Shown here: positions 1 to 6,625 of the stretch, in pieces
Position numbering within the stretch: the stretch's first letter is position 1
Layout of the letters: each line of letters opens with the position of its first letter
DNA from: JBAZJI01 sp964596325
GTDB taxonomy: Bacteria; Patescibacteriota; Minisyncoccia; Minisyncoccales; JAGOPM01
DNA length: 30,147 nt
Direction of reading: 5' to 3'
Assembly (NCBI GenBank): GCA_964596325.1
Contig: CAZQSQ010000009.1
Location: 1 to 30,147 of the forward strand
Made by a program: the position numbers and the translations under genes
The notes under the pieces: generated by a model
What the model was told of the DNA's origin: nothing
Seen by the model: only the letters and a program-made list of their open reading frames with translations
Databases searched by the model: none

Positions 1-382
1 CAACCTTAATAGCCTCAATTATAAGGGCGCGCAAATCCTCGTCGCTTAACTGCGGAGGCAAATATTTTATCAAAATGGAAATCTCTTCTTGGGCTTTAAC
101 GATTAAATCCTGTCTTTGGGATTTTTGGGCATCGGCGAGAGCATCTTTTAACTTTTTTATCTCACTCTGGACGATCGCCAAAATTTCCTCGTCGCTTAAC
201 AGCTCTCCCTTGGCCTTTATTTGCGCCTCGCTCAATTTCTCTTGGCTGGCGAGCTTAAATTGCCTCTCCTTTTCTTTTAACAAAACAGCAGCTAGAAGCA
301 TCTTTAGCGTAGATGTTTCTTGCTGCTTTTGCGCCTTAAAAACTATTTTGAAATCCTCTTGGATTTTTTGTTTCAAGGACAT
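1..382 (-). CDS. yqeY: GatB/YqeY domain protein, C-terminus cut by window edge
   Basis: Reading the minus strand from the ATG at 382 gives an open frame of 127 codons that leaves the window without a stop. It begins MSLKQKIQEDFK and contains LKMLLAAVLLKEKERQ and later ISILIKYLPPQLSDEDL, the conserved pattern of YqeY-like proteins (about 150 residues), so roughly the last 20 residues are missing. The family resembles the C-terminal tRNA-binding part of the GatB amidotransferase subunit; its own role is not settled. It starts one base after the rpsU stop, so it is almost certainly co-transcribed with rpsU, a pairing also seen in Firmicutes. The composition is helical and Lys/Glu/Gln-rich with no membrane segment. 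Identification is confident; function is not. Confidence 0.88.
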   Translation of the reverse strand, partial: MSLKQKIQEDFKIVFKAQKQQETSTLKMLLAAVLLKEKERQFKLASQEKLSEAQIKAKGELLSDEEILAIVQSEIKKLKDALADAQKSQRQDLIVKAQEEISILIKYLPPQLSDEDLRALIIEAIKV

Positions 383-383
383 T

Positions 384-599
384 TTAGATTTTCCCCATTT
401 TTTTGAGCTCCTCAAAATCCTGTCTGCGCTTTATCCTGACTAAAGCCGAACGTTTAAGCAAATTCCGGCTCTTCTCTCTCTTATTGTAGGCCTTCTTGCG
501 CATTTCCAAAAGCACGCCGCTCTTCTTGACGGTTTTAATAAATCTTTTGGCAATATCTTGAGAATTTTCTTTTTTCTGTTTTACGATTCTAATTGGCAT
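384..599 (-). CDS. rpsU: 30S ribosomal protein bS21
   Basis: The 71-residue, very basic protein begins MPIRIVKQKKENSQDIAKRF and continues with a KKSGVLLEMRKKAYNKREKSR stretch, the normal pattern of bS21 (RF...G.L.E.R...Y). Family proteins are usually 58-75 residues, so it is full length. bS21 sits on the 30S platform near the anti-Shine-Dalgarno end of 16S rRNA and helps initiation. This is of interest because the genes here have almost no Shine-Dalgarno motifs. The gene follows the HIT gene by 41 bases, the largest gap in this operon, and is one base ahead of yqeY. No Shine-Dalgarno motif precedes the ATG; the upstream bases are AT-rich. Confidence 0.95.
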   Translation of the reverse strand: MPIRIVKQKKENSQDIAKRFIKTVKKSGVLLEMRKKAYNKREKSRNLLKRSALVRIKRRQDFEELKKMGKI

Positions 600-640
600 A
601 TTAATTTGATTTGAATTTTATTTAACTGGCGTTTTATCTG

Positions 641-976
641 TTAGGGAAGCTGAATATTTTCCCCGGAAAGTAAATGGGCATGCAGATGATTGACTTGTTG
701 TCCTCCTCCCGCTCCGACATTAATAACTACCTTATAATTGCCCGACACGCCAAGCACTTCGGCGACCTTTTGAATAATTAGCATAAATTCTCCCATCAAT
801 TCTTTATCAGATTCCACGATTTCGTCAACACTACCAATGTGTTTTTTAGGGACAATGAGGACATGGACAGTGGCTTTCGGATTGATGTCCTTAAAGGCCA
901 CGAACCTCTCGTCCTCATAAATAATACTGGAGGGAATCTCCTTGTTTATGATTTTACAGAATAAACACTGCTCCAT
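641..976 (-). CDS. HIT-family nucleotide hydrolase/transferase
   Basis: The 111-residue protein is full length for the Hint branch of the histidine-triad family. It has an N-terminal CLFCKI motif (Cys4 and Cys7, a possible zinc pair), the substrate-loop region INPKATVHVLIVPKKHI (residues 31-47) and the catalytic triad QVNHLHAHLLSG with His97, His99 and His101. Family members hydrolyse purine nucleoside phosphoramidates or adenylylated intermediates, including aminoacyl-AMP. Its position 6 bases after hisS fits a role in clearing aminoacyl-adenylate by-products, but that link is inference. The start ATG is the only sensible one and lacks a Shine-Dalgarno motif. Confidence 0.93.
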   Translation of the reverse strand: MEQCLFCKIINKEIPSSIIYEDERFVAFKDINPKATVHVLIVPKKHIGSVDEIVESDKELMGEFMLIIQKVAEVLGVSGNYKVVINVGAGGGQQVNHLHAHLLSGENIQLP

Positions 977-982
977 ATTACA

Positions 983-2308
983 TTACTTTTTTAATTTCTT
1001 TTTTACTTCCTGCACCACCTTGGCCAGCTTAACCGTTTCTTGTTTGGCCGTCTTCATATTCCGGATAATAATCGTCCCATCAAGCACTTCACGCTGTCCC
1101 AGAATTAAAGCATAATCAACACTGTATTTGTCGGCAATTCCTAACTGGGCCTTTAGAGCATCTTTAGAAAACGCTTCCATGCACCTGATATTTTCCTGCC
1201 GGAACTGTTCAAATAAGGAAAGGGCTTTTTTCTTGGCCACCTCCCCCAGGGGAGCTAAAAAGACGCGCGCCTGATGCTTGGGTTTCAAGGGTTCTTTAGC
1301 GCGTTCTTTAAGCTTTTCAATAATGCGCTCTACCCCGCCGGCGCCGCCCAAAGCCGGAGTATCCTGGCCGCCGATATTTTTGATAAGAGTGTCATATCTT
1401 CCACCGCCAATCAAAGTCGCGGTGCTGGATTGTTCCCCCTTATCTTCGTAAATTTCGAAAACGGTTTTGGTATAGTAATCCAAACCACGGACCAAATAAG
1501 GATTAAGCTTATATGCCAGTCCAACCTCGTCTAAATATTCCAAAACTTTCTTAAAATGCCCCTTGCAGTCATCGCAAAGATAATCAATAACCTGCGGAGC
1601 GTTGGCGATTATTTCCTTGTCGCGCTGATCTTTACTGTCTAAAACGCGCAAAGGATTCCTTTTAAGCCTCTCTTTGGAATCAGAGGACAAGAGATTTTCT
1701 TTGCTCTTCAAAAACCTCACGAGGGCCTTACGAAAATTCGGGCGACATTCAGAGCAGCCAATGCTGTTTATTTCTACAACCAAATTTTTGAATTTCAATT
1801 CAGTTAAAATCGCCCAGAACATCTGGATTAATTGGGCATCAATAGCCGGATCCTTAGACCCGAACATTTCAAAATTAAACTGATTGAATTGGCGATAACG
1901 GCCGGTTTGGGGTTTTTCATATCTGAAAAGAGACCCAAAAGAATACAATTTAATCGGCTTAGGCAAAACCCACATGCCGTTTTGCAAATAAGCCCGCACT
2001 ACGCCGGGAGTAAATTCCGGCCTCATGCAAAGCACGTCCCCGCCCTTGGTTTTCACCAAGTACATTTCCTTTTCCACGATATCACTGGAGGAACCGGTGC
2101 TTTTTTCAAAAATCTGGGCATCCTCCAAAATCGGGGTGTCGATTTTTTGAAATCCATAAAATTCAGCAATATCGTCGACGATATTCTGAACTTTGGCAAA
2201 GTAAAGCATATCCTCACCCAGAACATCATGCATGCCAGTCGGCGTCTGAAACTTCAGTTTAGCCTTTTGCGGCTGGGGTTGTATATCTTTTTTTTCTTCT
2301 TCGTTCAT
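983..2308 (-). CDS. hisS: Histidyl-tRNA synthetase
   Basis: This 441-residue class II synthetase charges tRNA-His. After a short charged, proline-containing N-terminal tail (about residues 1-20) it shows the core start TPTGMHDVLGEDM, motif 2 FRYEKPQTGRYRQFNQ (about 128-143), the HisA signature LVRGLDYYTKTVFEI, the HisB signature GGGRYD, a motif 3 region ALGGAGGVERI and a C-terminal anticodon-binding domain (about 345-441). Motif 2 has Asn where many bacteria have His (FHQ), and motif 3 is Gly/Ala-rich instead of the common FAIGLER-like form, so it is a divergent but apparently complete enzyme. It is second in the lepB operon, 7 bases after lepB. No Shine-Dalgarno motif is visible. Confidence 0.96.
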   Translation of the reverse strand: MNEEEKKDIQPQPQKAKLKFQTPTGMHDVLGEDMLYFAKVQNIVDDIAEFYGFQKIDTPILEDAQIFEKSTGSSSDIVEKEMYLVKTKGGDVLCMRPEFTPGVVRAYLQNGMWVLPKPIKLYSFGSLFRYEKPQTGRYRQFNQFNFEMFGSKDPAIDAQLIQMFWAILTELKFKNLVVEINSIGCSECRPNFRKALVRFLKSKENLLSSDSKERLKRNPLRVLDSKDQRDKEIIANAPQVIDYLCDDCKGHFKKVLEYLDEVGLAYKLNPYLVRGLDYYTKTVFEIYEDKGEQSSTATLIGGGRYDTLIKNIGGQDTPALGGAGGVERIIEKLKERAKEPLKPKHQARVFLAPLGEVAKKKALSLFEQFRQENIRCMEAFSKDALKAQLGIADKYSVDYALILGQREVLDGTIIIRNMKTAKQETVKLAKVVQEVKKKLKK

Positions 2309-2315
2309 ATTTTTC

Positions 2316-3038
2316 TTATTTCGAATTAAAAATCAACTTGGGCGAAAGCGGTCTGACAAAAACCTTTCCGATTATAAAATCCCGCGGCAAAACCCCCCAC
2401 ATTCGCGAATCGTAAGAGACAATTCTATTATCCCCCAAGACATAATATTCGTTTTGCCCCAAAGTTACACCCTTGTCCATAATAGTTAAAACTCCCGGAG
2501 ATAAATATTTGCTCTCGTCTAAAACAATGGTTTTATTCGTTTTATCAGTAATATGAATCTGGTTATTTTTCATTTCAACCTTCTCCCCCGGCAAACCGAT
2601 AATCCTTTTGATAAACATCTGTTTTCCTCCGCATTGATATTCAAAAACTTTCCATTGCCCAAGCTTGAATTGGCATTTTTTCCCGCAGACCATCTTGTCT
2701 ACACCTTCGCTTTCGCTTTTAGCGCACTCACCTGGGAATTCAAAAACAATAACATCACCCCGTTGCGGTTCAGAAAACCTATAAGAAAGCTCATCAATAA
2801 TCAGATAATCGCCATTCCAATAATTATTCTGCATGGAAGATCCTTGGACGATAAAGGGCTGAAAAATAAATGTCCGGATCGGCCAAACTATCAAGGCAGC
2901 CAAAACAATCACTTGGATTAACTCCCAAAGAGAGCTAAAAAATCCTTTAGCTTTGGAGACTTTTCCCTCCGATTCCTTGGAGGCAAAAGACCATTGATTT
3001 TGCTCGCTTTTTTGCAAATCGGGCTTGTTTTCTTCCAT
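2316..3038 (-). CDS. lepB: Signal peptidase I
   Basis: Membrane-bound Ser/Lys peptidase that removes signal peptides from exported proteins. From the chosen ATG it has 240 residues: a cytosolic N-tail, one membrane segment (about 37-58), the nucleophile box IVQGSSMQ (Ser68), RGDVIVFEF (about 93-101), the lysine box FIKRIIGLPGE (Lys144) and the GDNR...S.DSR.WG box (about 202-215). An in-frame ATG exists upstream at 3080, but it falls inside the promoter -35 box, and the -10 box lies 13 bases before the ATG at 3038, so the shorter form is preferred. Odd: about 35 extra residues between the RGD and lysine boxes carry four cysteines (104, 118, 122, 135) on the outer face, suggesting disulfides. 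It heads the lepB-hisS-HIT-rpsU-yqeY operon. Confidence 0.94.
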   Translation of the reverse strand: MEENKPDLQKSEQNQWSFASKESEGKVSKAKGFFSSLWELIQVIVLAALIVWPIRTFIFQPFIVQGSSMQNNYWNGDYLIIDELSYRFSEPQRGDVIVFEFPGECAKSESEGVDKMVCGKKCQFKLGQWKVFEYQCGGKQMFIKRIIGLPGEKVEMKNNQIHITDKTNKTIVLDESKYLSPGVLTIMDKGVTLGQNEYYVLGDNRIVSYDSRMWGVLPRDFIIGKVFVRPLSPKLIFNSK

Positions 3039-3051
3039 AAAAATACGTCTA

Positions 3052-3080
3052 ATTATATCAAAAAAATACCTTTGACGCAA
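3052..3080 (-). promoter_or_regulatory. Promoter of the lepB operon
   Basis: On the minus strand TTGCGT (3080-3075) is followed by a 17-base spacer and a perfect TATAAT (3057-3052). Transcription should begin near 3045, only about 6-7 bases before the lepB ATG at 3038, giving an almost leaderless mRNA. The -35 box matches consensus at 3-4 positions; the -10 box is perfect. Confidence 0.75.
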
Positions 3081-3110
3081 GGGGTGGAGATTTCAGTCTT
3101 TTTCCCCTTG
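3078..3110. repeat. Inverted repeat in the lepB/pth divergent region
   Basis: CAAGGGG (3078-3084) and CCCCTTG (3104-3110) are perfect 7-base inverted arms separated by 19 bases. The left arm overlaps the lepB -35 box, and the right arm lies about 28 bases before the pth -10 box. It could be an operator for the divergent pair or only a chance repeat; no regulator is identifiable. Confidence 0.35.
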
Positions 3111-3137
3111 AAGGCTTCCCCTTTTTTGGGATATGCC

Positions 3138-3143
3138 TATAAT
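3138..3143 (+). promoter_or_regulatory. -10 box of the pth-dprA-topA-rel operon
   Basis: A perfect TATAAT ends 6 bases before the pth ATG at 3150, so the predicted transcript starts at or within a base or two of the start codon and is effectively leaderless. I see no convincing -35 box at 16-18 bases; TTGAAG at 3108-3113 is too far upstream (24 bases). Confidence 0.6.
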
Positions 3144-3149
3144 ATAAGT

Positions 3150-3692
3150 ATGTATTTGATTGTTGGTCTGGGAAATCCGGGCGAAAAATTCGAAAAAACC
3201 CGTCATAATGCCGGCTTCTTAGCCCTCGAAGCTATGGCAACCGGGGCTAAATGGGAAAACGATAAGTATTCCGACTCCCTTTTAGCCAAAGCACAAATCG
3301 GCGGACAGCTGATTTTGCTCTGCAAACCGCAAACTTTTATGAACGAATCCGGGCGGGCCGTCCAAGCGGTTTTGGCCAAGCGCGGCGGTTTGGCGGAAAA
3401 TACCCTTGTTGTAATTTGCGATGACTTGGACTCAAACCCCGGAGAGATAAAATTGCGCAATGGGGAATTTGCCAAAGGGCATAACGGGTTAAAATCCATA
3501 ATCGCCCATGTCGGTCATAATTTTTTGAGGGTGGGAATTGGCGTGGGCCGGCCGGAAGAAAAAGGCTCAGAGGCGCAACACGTTTTGAAAAGCGTCAGCG
3601 GCAGTCAACAAGCGCTTTTTGAAGATGGAATTAAAAAAGCCGTGGAGGCTGTCACACAATTAATAGCCAATAATAAAATCTCTTGGGAATAA
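3150..3692 (+). CDS. pth: Peptidyl-tRNA hydrolase
   Basis: Pth releases tRNA from prematurely dropped peptidyl-tRNA. The 180-residue form from the ATG at 3150 starts exactly at the family N-terminus MYLIVGLGNPG and contains RHNAGF (catalytic His19, with Asn9 from GLGNPG), the substrate-loop region KPQTFMNESG, the acidic CDDLD motif, KGHNGLKSI and FLRVGIGVGRP. The family length is about 180-195, so it is complete. The frame stays open for 52 codons upstream, but that stretch is the divergent promoter region, is not family-like, and lies upstream of the TATAAT at 3138. It is the first gene of a plus-strand operon, with dprA following 4 bases later. Confidence 0.95.
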   Translation: MYLIVGLGNPGEKFEKTRHNAGFLALEAMATGAKWENDKYSDSLLAKAQIGGQLILLCKPQTFMNESGRAVQAVLAKRGGLAENTLVVICDDLDSNPGEIKLRNGEFAKGHNGLKSIIAHVGHNFLRVGIGVGRPEEKGSEAQHVLKSVSGSQQALFEDGIKKAVEAVTQLIANNKISWE

Positions 3693-3696
3693 ACCA

Positions 3697-4566
3697 GTGT
3701 TGTACCCAATCCAAAAAATTTCATCAGTTGAAAAAAATTTTCCCGCGCTTCTTCTGGGCCTTGACCCGAAAGTGCGGGAGATTTATTTCCGGGGAAATTT
3801 AGACTTCGGAAAAAATAATTTTGCCGTGATCGGTAGCCGGCTGCCCTCCCCTTATGGGCGGCAGGTCTGTTTGAAAATGGTTACTTCGCTGGCCAAAAAC
3901 GGGCTCTGTATAATTTCGGGCATGGCGGCCGGTATTGATTCTTTTGCGCACCTAGCCGCATTGGAAGCCCAAGGTCAAACTGTGGCCTGTTTGGGCTCGG
4001 GATTAGACGAGGAAACGCTTTACCCGCAAGAAAATAAAAAACTGGCCAAAAGAATTTTAGAGTCCGGCGGCTGCCTAATTTCCGAGTATGCCCCAAAAAC
4101 TCCCGGATTCAAATCAAATTTTTTAAGCCGTAACCGCCTCATCGCCGGTTTAAGCAAGGCAACCATGGTGGTGGAAGCCCGGTTCAAATCCGGTTCCCTT
4201 AATACAGCTTGGTGGGCCAAAAAATACGGCCGGCTAATTTTTGCCGTCCCGGGCGATATCTCTTCCCCGCAATCAAAAGGGACCAATAAGCTTTTAGAAA
4301 ATGGCGCACTCCCGGCTGCTAATATTAATTTTGTTTTGGAAAAAATCGGCATTAGTAAAGAGATACAAAAAAATGCTAAACTAAAAGGTGACTGCCAAGA
4401 AGAAAATCTGATCCTTCACGAATTATCCGGAAGCATTCGACACATTGACGAGCTGATCGAAACAACCGGCTTGGCAGCTCCAAAAATTTTAGCCTCTCTT
4501 GCCAATCTGGAAATTAAAAGTAAAGTTAAAAACTTAGGCGGAGGCCTTTACACAATAAGCGTATAA
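3697..4566 (+). CDS. dprA: DNA-processing protein A (DprA/Smf)
   Basis: DprA binds incoming single-stranded DNA and loads RecA during natural transformation. The 289-residue protein has a Rossmann-like core with FAVIGSRLPSPYGRQ (42-56), the nucleotide-loop signature ISGMAAGIDSFAH (73-85), SRNRLIAGLSKATMVVEA (144-161), SGSLNTAWWA (165-174) and FAVPGD (182-187). A C-terminal winged-helix segment (about 220-289) follows. The N-terminal SAM-like domain seen in some DprAs is absent, so it is a short form. The start is GTG at 3697, with an in-frame TTG directly after it, and no Shine-Dalgarno motif. The dprA-topA order is common in bacteria, and topA begins 1 base after the stop. It suggests DNA-uptake ability, though no competence pilus genes lie in this window. 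Confidence 0.95.
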   Translation: MLYPIQKISSVEKNFPALLLGLDPKVREIYFRGNLDFGKNNFAVIGSRLPSPYGRQVCLKMVTSLAKNGLCIISGMAAGIDSFAHLAALEAQGQTVACLGSGLDEETLYPQENKKLAKRILESGGCLISEYAPKTPGFKSNFLSRNRLIAGLSKATMVVEARFKSGSLNTAWWAKKYGRLIFAVPGDISSPQSKGTNKLLENGALPAANINFVLEKIGISKEIQKNAKLKGDCQEENLILHELSGSIRHIDELIETTGLAAPKILASLANLEIKSKVKNLGGGLYTISV

Positions 4567-4567
4567 T

Positions 4568-6619
4568 ATGAAACTTGTCATTGTTGAGAGCCCAACAAAA
4601 TCCAAAACCATTGAAAAATTCCTTGGCAAAGATTACAAGGTCTTGGCCTCTTTTGGCCATATCCGGGACTTACCCAAAAGCGCCTTAGGTATCGACACTG
4701 AAAATGATTTTAAGCCCAAATACGTCATACCCACTAAGTCCAAAGCCCATCTCTCCGAATTAAAAAAAGCGGCCGCCAAAGCTGACGAGATATACCTCTC
4801 CACTGATCCTGACCGTGAAGGCGAAGCAATCGCTTGGCATGTGGCCGAGGCGTTAAAATTGAAAGATTACAAACGCATCGCTTTTCATGAAATCACCCAA
4901 GGAGCTATAAGTGAAGCTATCGAGCACCCGCGCCAACTCGACATGCATCTAGTCGACGCCCAACAAGCCCGCCGCGTCTTGGACCGCCTGGTGGGTTACA
5001 AACTCTCTCCCCTTTTGTGGCGCAAATTGGCCAAGGGTCTTTCAGCTGGCCGCGTCCAATCCGTGGCCCTGCGCCTGATCTGCGAACGAGAAAACGAAAT
5101 CCGCAAATTTCAACCGGTTGAATATTGGAGCATCTCTGCCGCTCTAAAAAAAACCGATAGCGAAAAAATATTCGAGGCTAAGCTGGCCCAAAAGGCGGGC
5201 AAAGCCATTGATAAGCTGGAGATAAAAAATAAAACTGAGGCGGAAAATATCACCAAGTCTTTGGAGGGCGGGGTTTGGCTCGTAAAAAACATTGAGCGCA
5301 AAGATTCTCATAAAAGCCCGGCAGCTCCCTTTACTACTTCCACCCTGCAGCAAGAAGCTTTTAACCGGCTTCATTTACCGTCCAAGGTTACCATGATACT
5401 GGCCCAACAGCTTTATGAACAAGGTTTAATAACTTATCATCGTACCGATTCCACTAATATCTCCGCCCAAGCCCTGGAGGCAGCGCGAAACTTTATTTCC
5501 CAAACCTATGGCCCCAATTATCTCTCCCAAGCGCCCAGGGTCTACAAAACAAAATCTAAAAATGCCCAAGAGGCCCACGAAGCCATCAGGCCTTCCTATG
5601 TTGATAACTCCCCAGAATCTTTAAGTGGCAAGCTCGAGTCTAAACAACTTAAACTTTATGAACTCATTTGGCGGCGCTTCGTGGCCACTCAAGCCAAAGA
5701 AGCAGTTTTTGATGCCGTCCGCGCCGACATTGAAGTGGCAGATTGCGTTTTCCGGGCCAATGGCCAAACTCTGAAATTCGACGGATTTCTAAAAATCAAT
5801 CCGCTGAAATTCAAAGAAATGGATCTGCCCTTACTGGTAAAAGGTGAAAAGCTTAATTTGCAGGAGCTTAAGCCAGAGCAGCATTTCACTGAGCCGCCGC
5901 CCCGATATACCGATGCCTCCATCATTAAAACTTTAGAAGAACTTGGCATTGGCCGACCTTCCACCTATGCCCCAATTATTGCCGTACTCTTAAAGCGCAA
6001 TTATGTCATAAGGGGGAAATCCCGCCAATTTGAGCCTACGGAAATCGGCGAGCGCGTCACAGCGCTTTTGGTAGAACATTTCCCGGCTATTGTTGATCTG
6101 CAATTTACCGCCAAAATGGAAGACCAGCTCGATGATGTAGCCGAAGGCCACCAAGACTGGGTGGAACTAATAAGGCTCTTCTATATTCCCTTCGAAGAAA
6201 CGCTCAAGAGCAAGTACTTGGAAATAAAAAAAGAAAAAATCGAAGAGCCTACTGATAAAATTTGCCCTGATTGCGGCGGCCAAATCTTTATTAAATCCGG
6301 CCGCTTTGGAAAATTCTATGCCTGTTCCAAATTCCCCGAATGCAAATATACCGCGCCTATGGAAGTGCCGGGCACGGGCGTCAAATGCCCCAAGTGCCAT
6401 GAAGGAGAGATAATGCCGCGACGCTCCAAGCGGGGCCGGGTATTTTATTCTTGCTCGCGCTGGCCTAATTGCGATTTTGCCCTTTGGAATAAACCGACCG
6501 GGGAAGCTTGCCCCAAATGCCAATCACTTCTCGTTTATGCGGGCAAAAATCAAATCAAATGCTCCAATAAAGAATGCGACCATAAACAAGAGGCTTTGGC
6601 GCCAGAAGAATCTGAATAA
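4568..6619 (+). CDS. topA: DNA topoisomerase I (type IA)
   Basis: The enzyme relaxes negative supercoils through a 5'-phosphotyrosine intermediate. Within 683 residues the TOPRIM domain (1 to about 115) shows LVIVESPTKSKTIEKFLG with the catalytic Glu7 and DPDREGEAIAWH (80-91). The cleavage motif QGLITYHRTDST has the nucleophile Tyr290, with His after it where Met is the common residue. LEELGIGRPSTYAPII lies in the toroid closing region. The C-terminus (about 563-683) has three Cys4 zinc ribbons (starting CPDCGG, CPKCHE and CPKCQS), as in other bacterial TopAs. It sits between dprA (1-base gap) and rel (6-base gap) and has no Shine-Dalgarno motif. Confidence 0.97.
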   Translation: MKLVIVESPTKSKTIEKFLGKDYKVLASFGHIRDLPKSALGIDTENDFKPKYVIPTKSKAHLSELKKAAAKADEIYLSTDPDREGEAIAWHVAEALKLKDYKRIAFHEITQGAISEAIEHPRQLDMHLVDAQQARRVLDRLVGYKLSPLLWRKLAKGLSAGRVQSVALRLICERENEIRKFQPVEYWSISAALKKTDSEKIFEAKLAQKAGKAIDKLEIKNKTEAENITKSLEGGVWLVKNIERKDSHKSPAAPFTTSTLQQEAFNRLHLPSKVTMILAQQLYEQGLITYHRTDSTNISAQALEAARNFISQTYGPNYLSQAPRVYKTKSKNAQEAHEAIRPSYVDNSPESLSGKLESKQLKLYELIWRRFVATQAKEAVFDAVRADIEVADCVFRANGQTLKFDGFLKINPLKFKEMDLPLLVKGEKLNLQELKPEQHFTEPPPRYTDASIIKTLEELGIGRPSTYAPIIAVLLKRNYVIRGKSRQFEPTEIGERVTALLVEHFPAIVDLQFTAKMEDQLDDVAEGHQDWVELIRLFYIPFEETLKSKYLEIKKEKIEEPTDKICPDCGGQIFIKSGRFGKFYACSKFPECKYTAPMEVPGTGVKCPKCHEGEIMPRRSKRGRVFYSCSRWPNCDFALWNKPTGEACPKCQSLLVYAGKNQIKCSNKECDHKQEALAPEESE

Positions 6620-6625
6620 AAAATT

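Noticed and set aside
1832..2329. A 165-codon open frame on the plus strand opposite hisS and the hisS/lepB junction
   Set aside because: It lies antisense to strongly conserved hisS motifs, has no family features and no promoter; a shadow of hisS codon use.
2994..3149. 52-codon upstream extension of pth
   Set aside because: It runs through the divergent promoter region and upstream of the TATAAT at 3138; Pth proteins begin at MYLIVGLGNPG.
4562..4567. TATAAT directly before the topA start as a promoter
   Set aside because: It touches the ATG, so transcription would begin inside topA. It arises from the dprA stop codon context (GTA TAA T).
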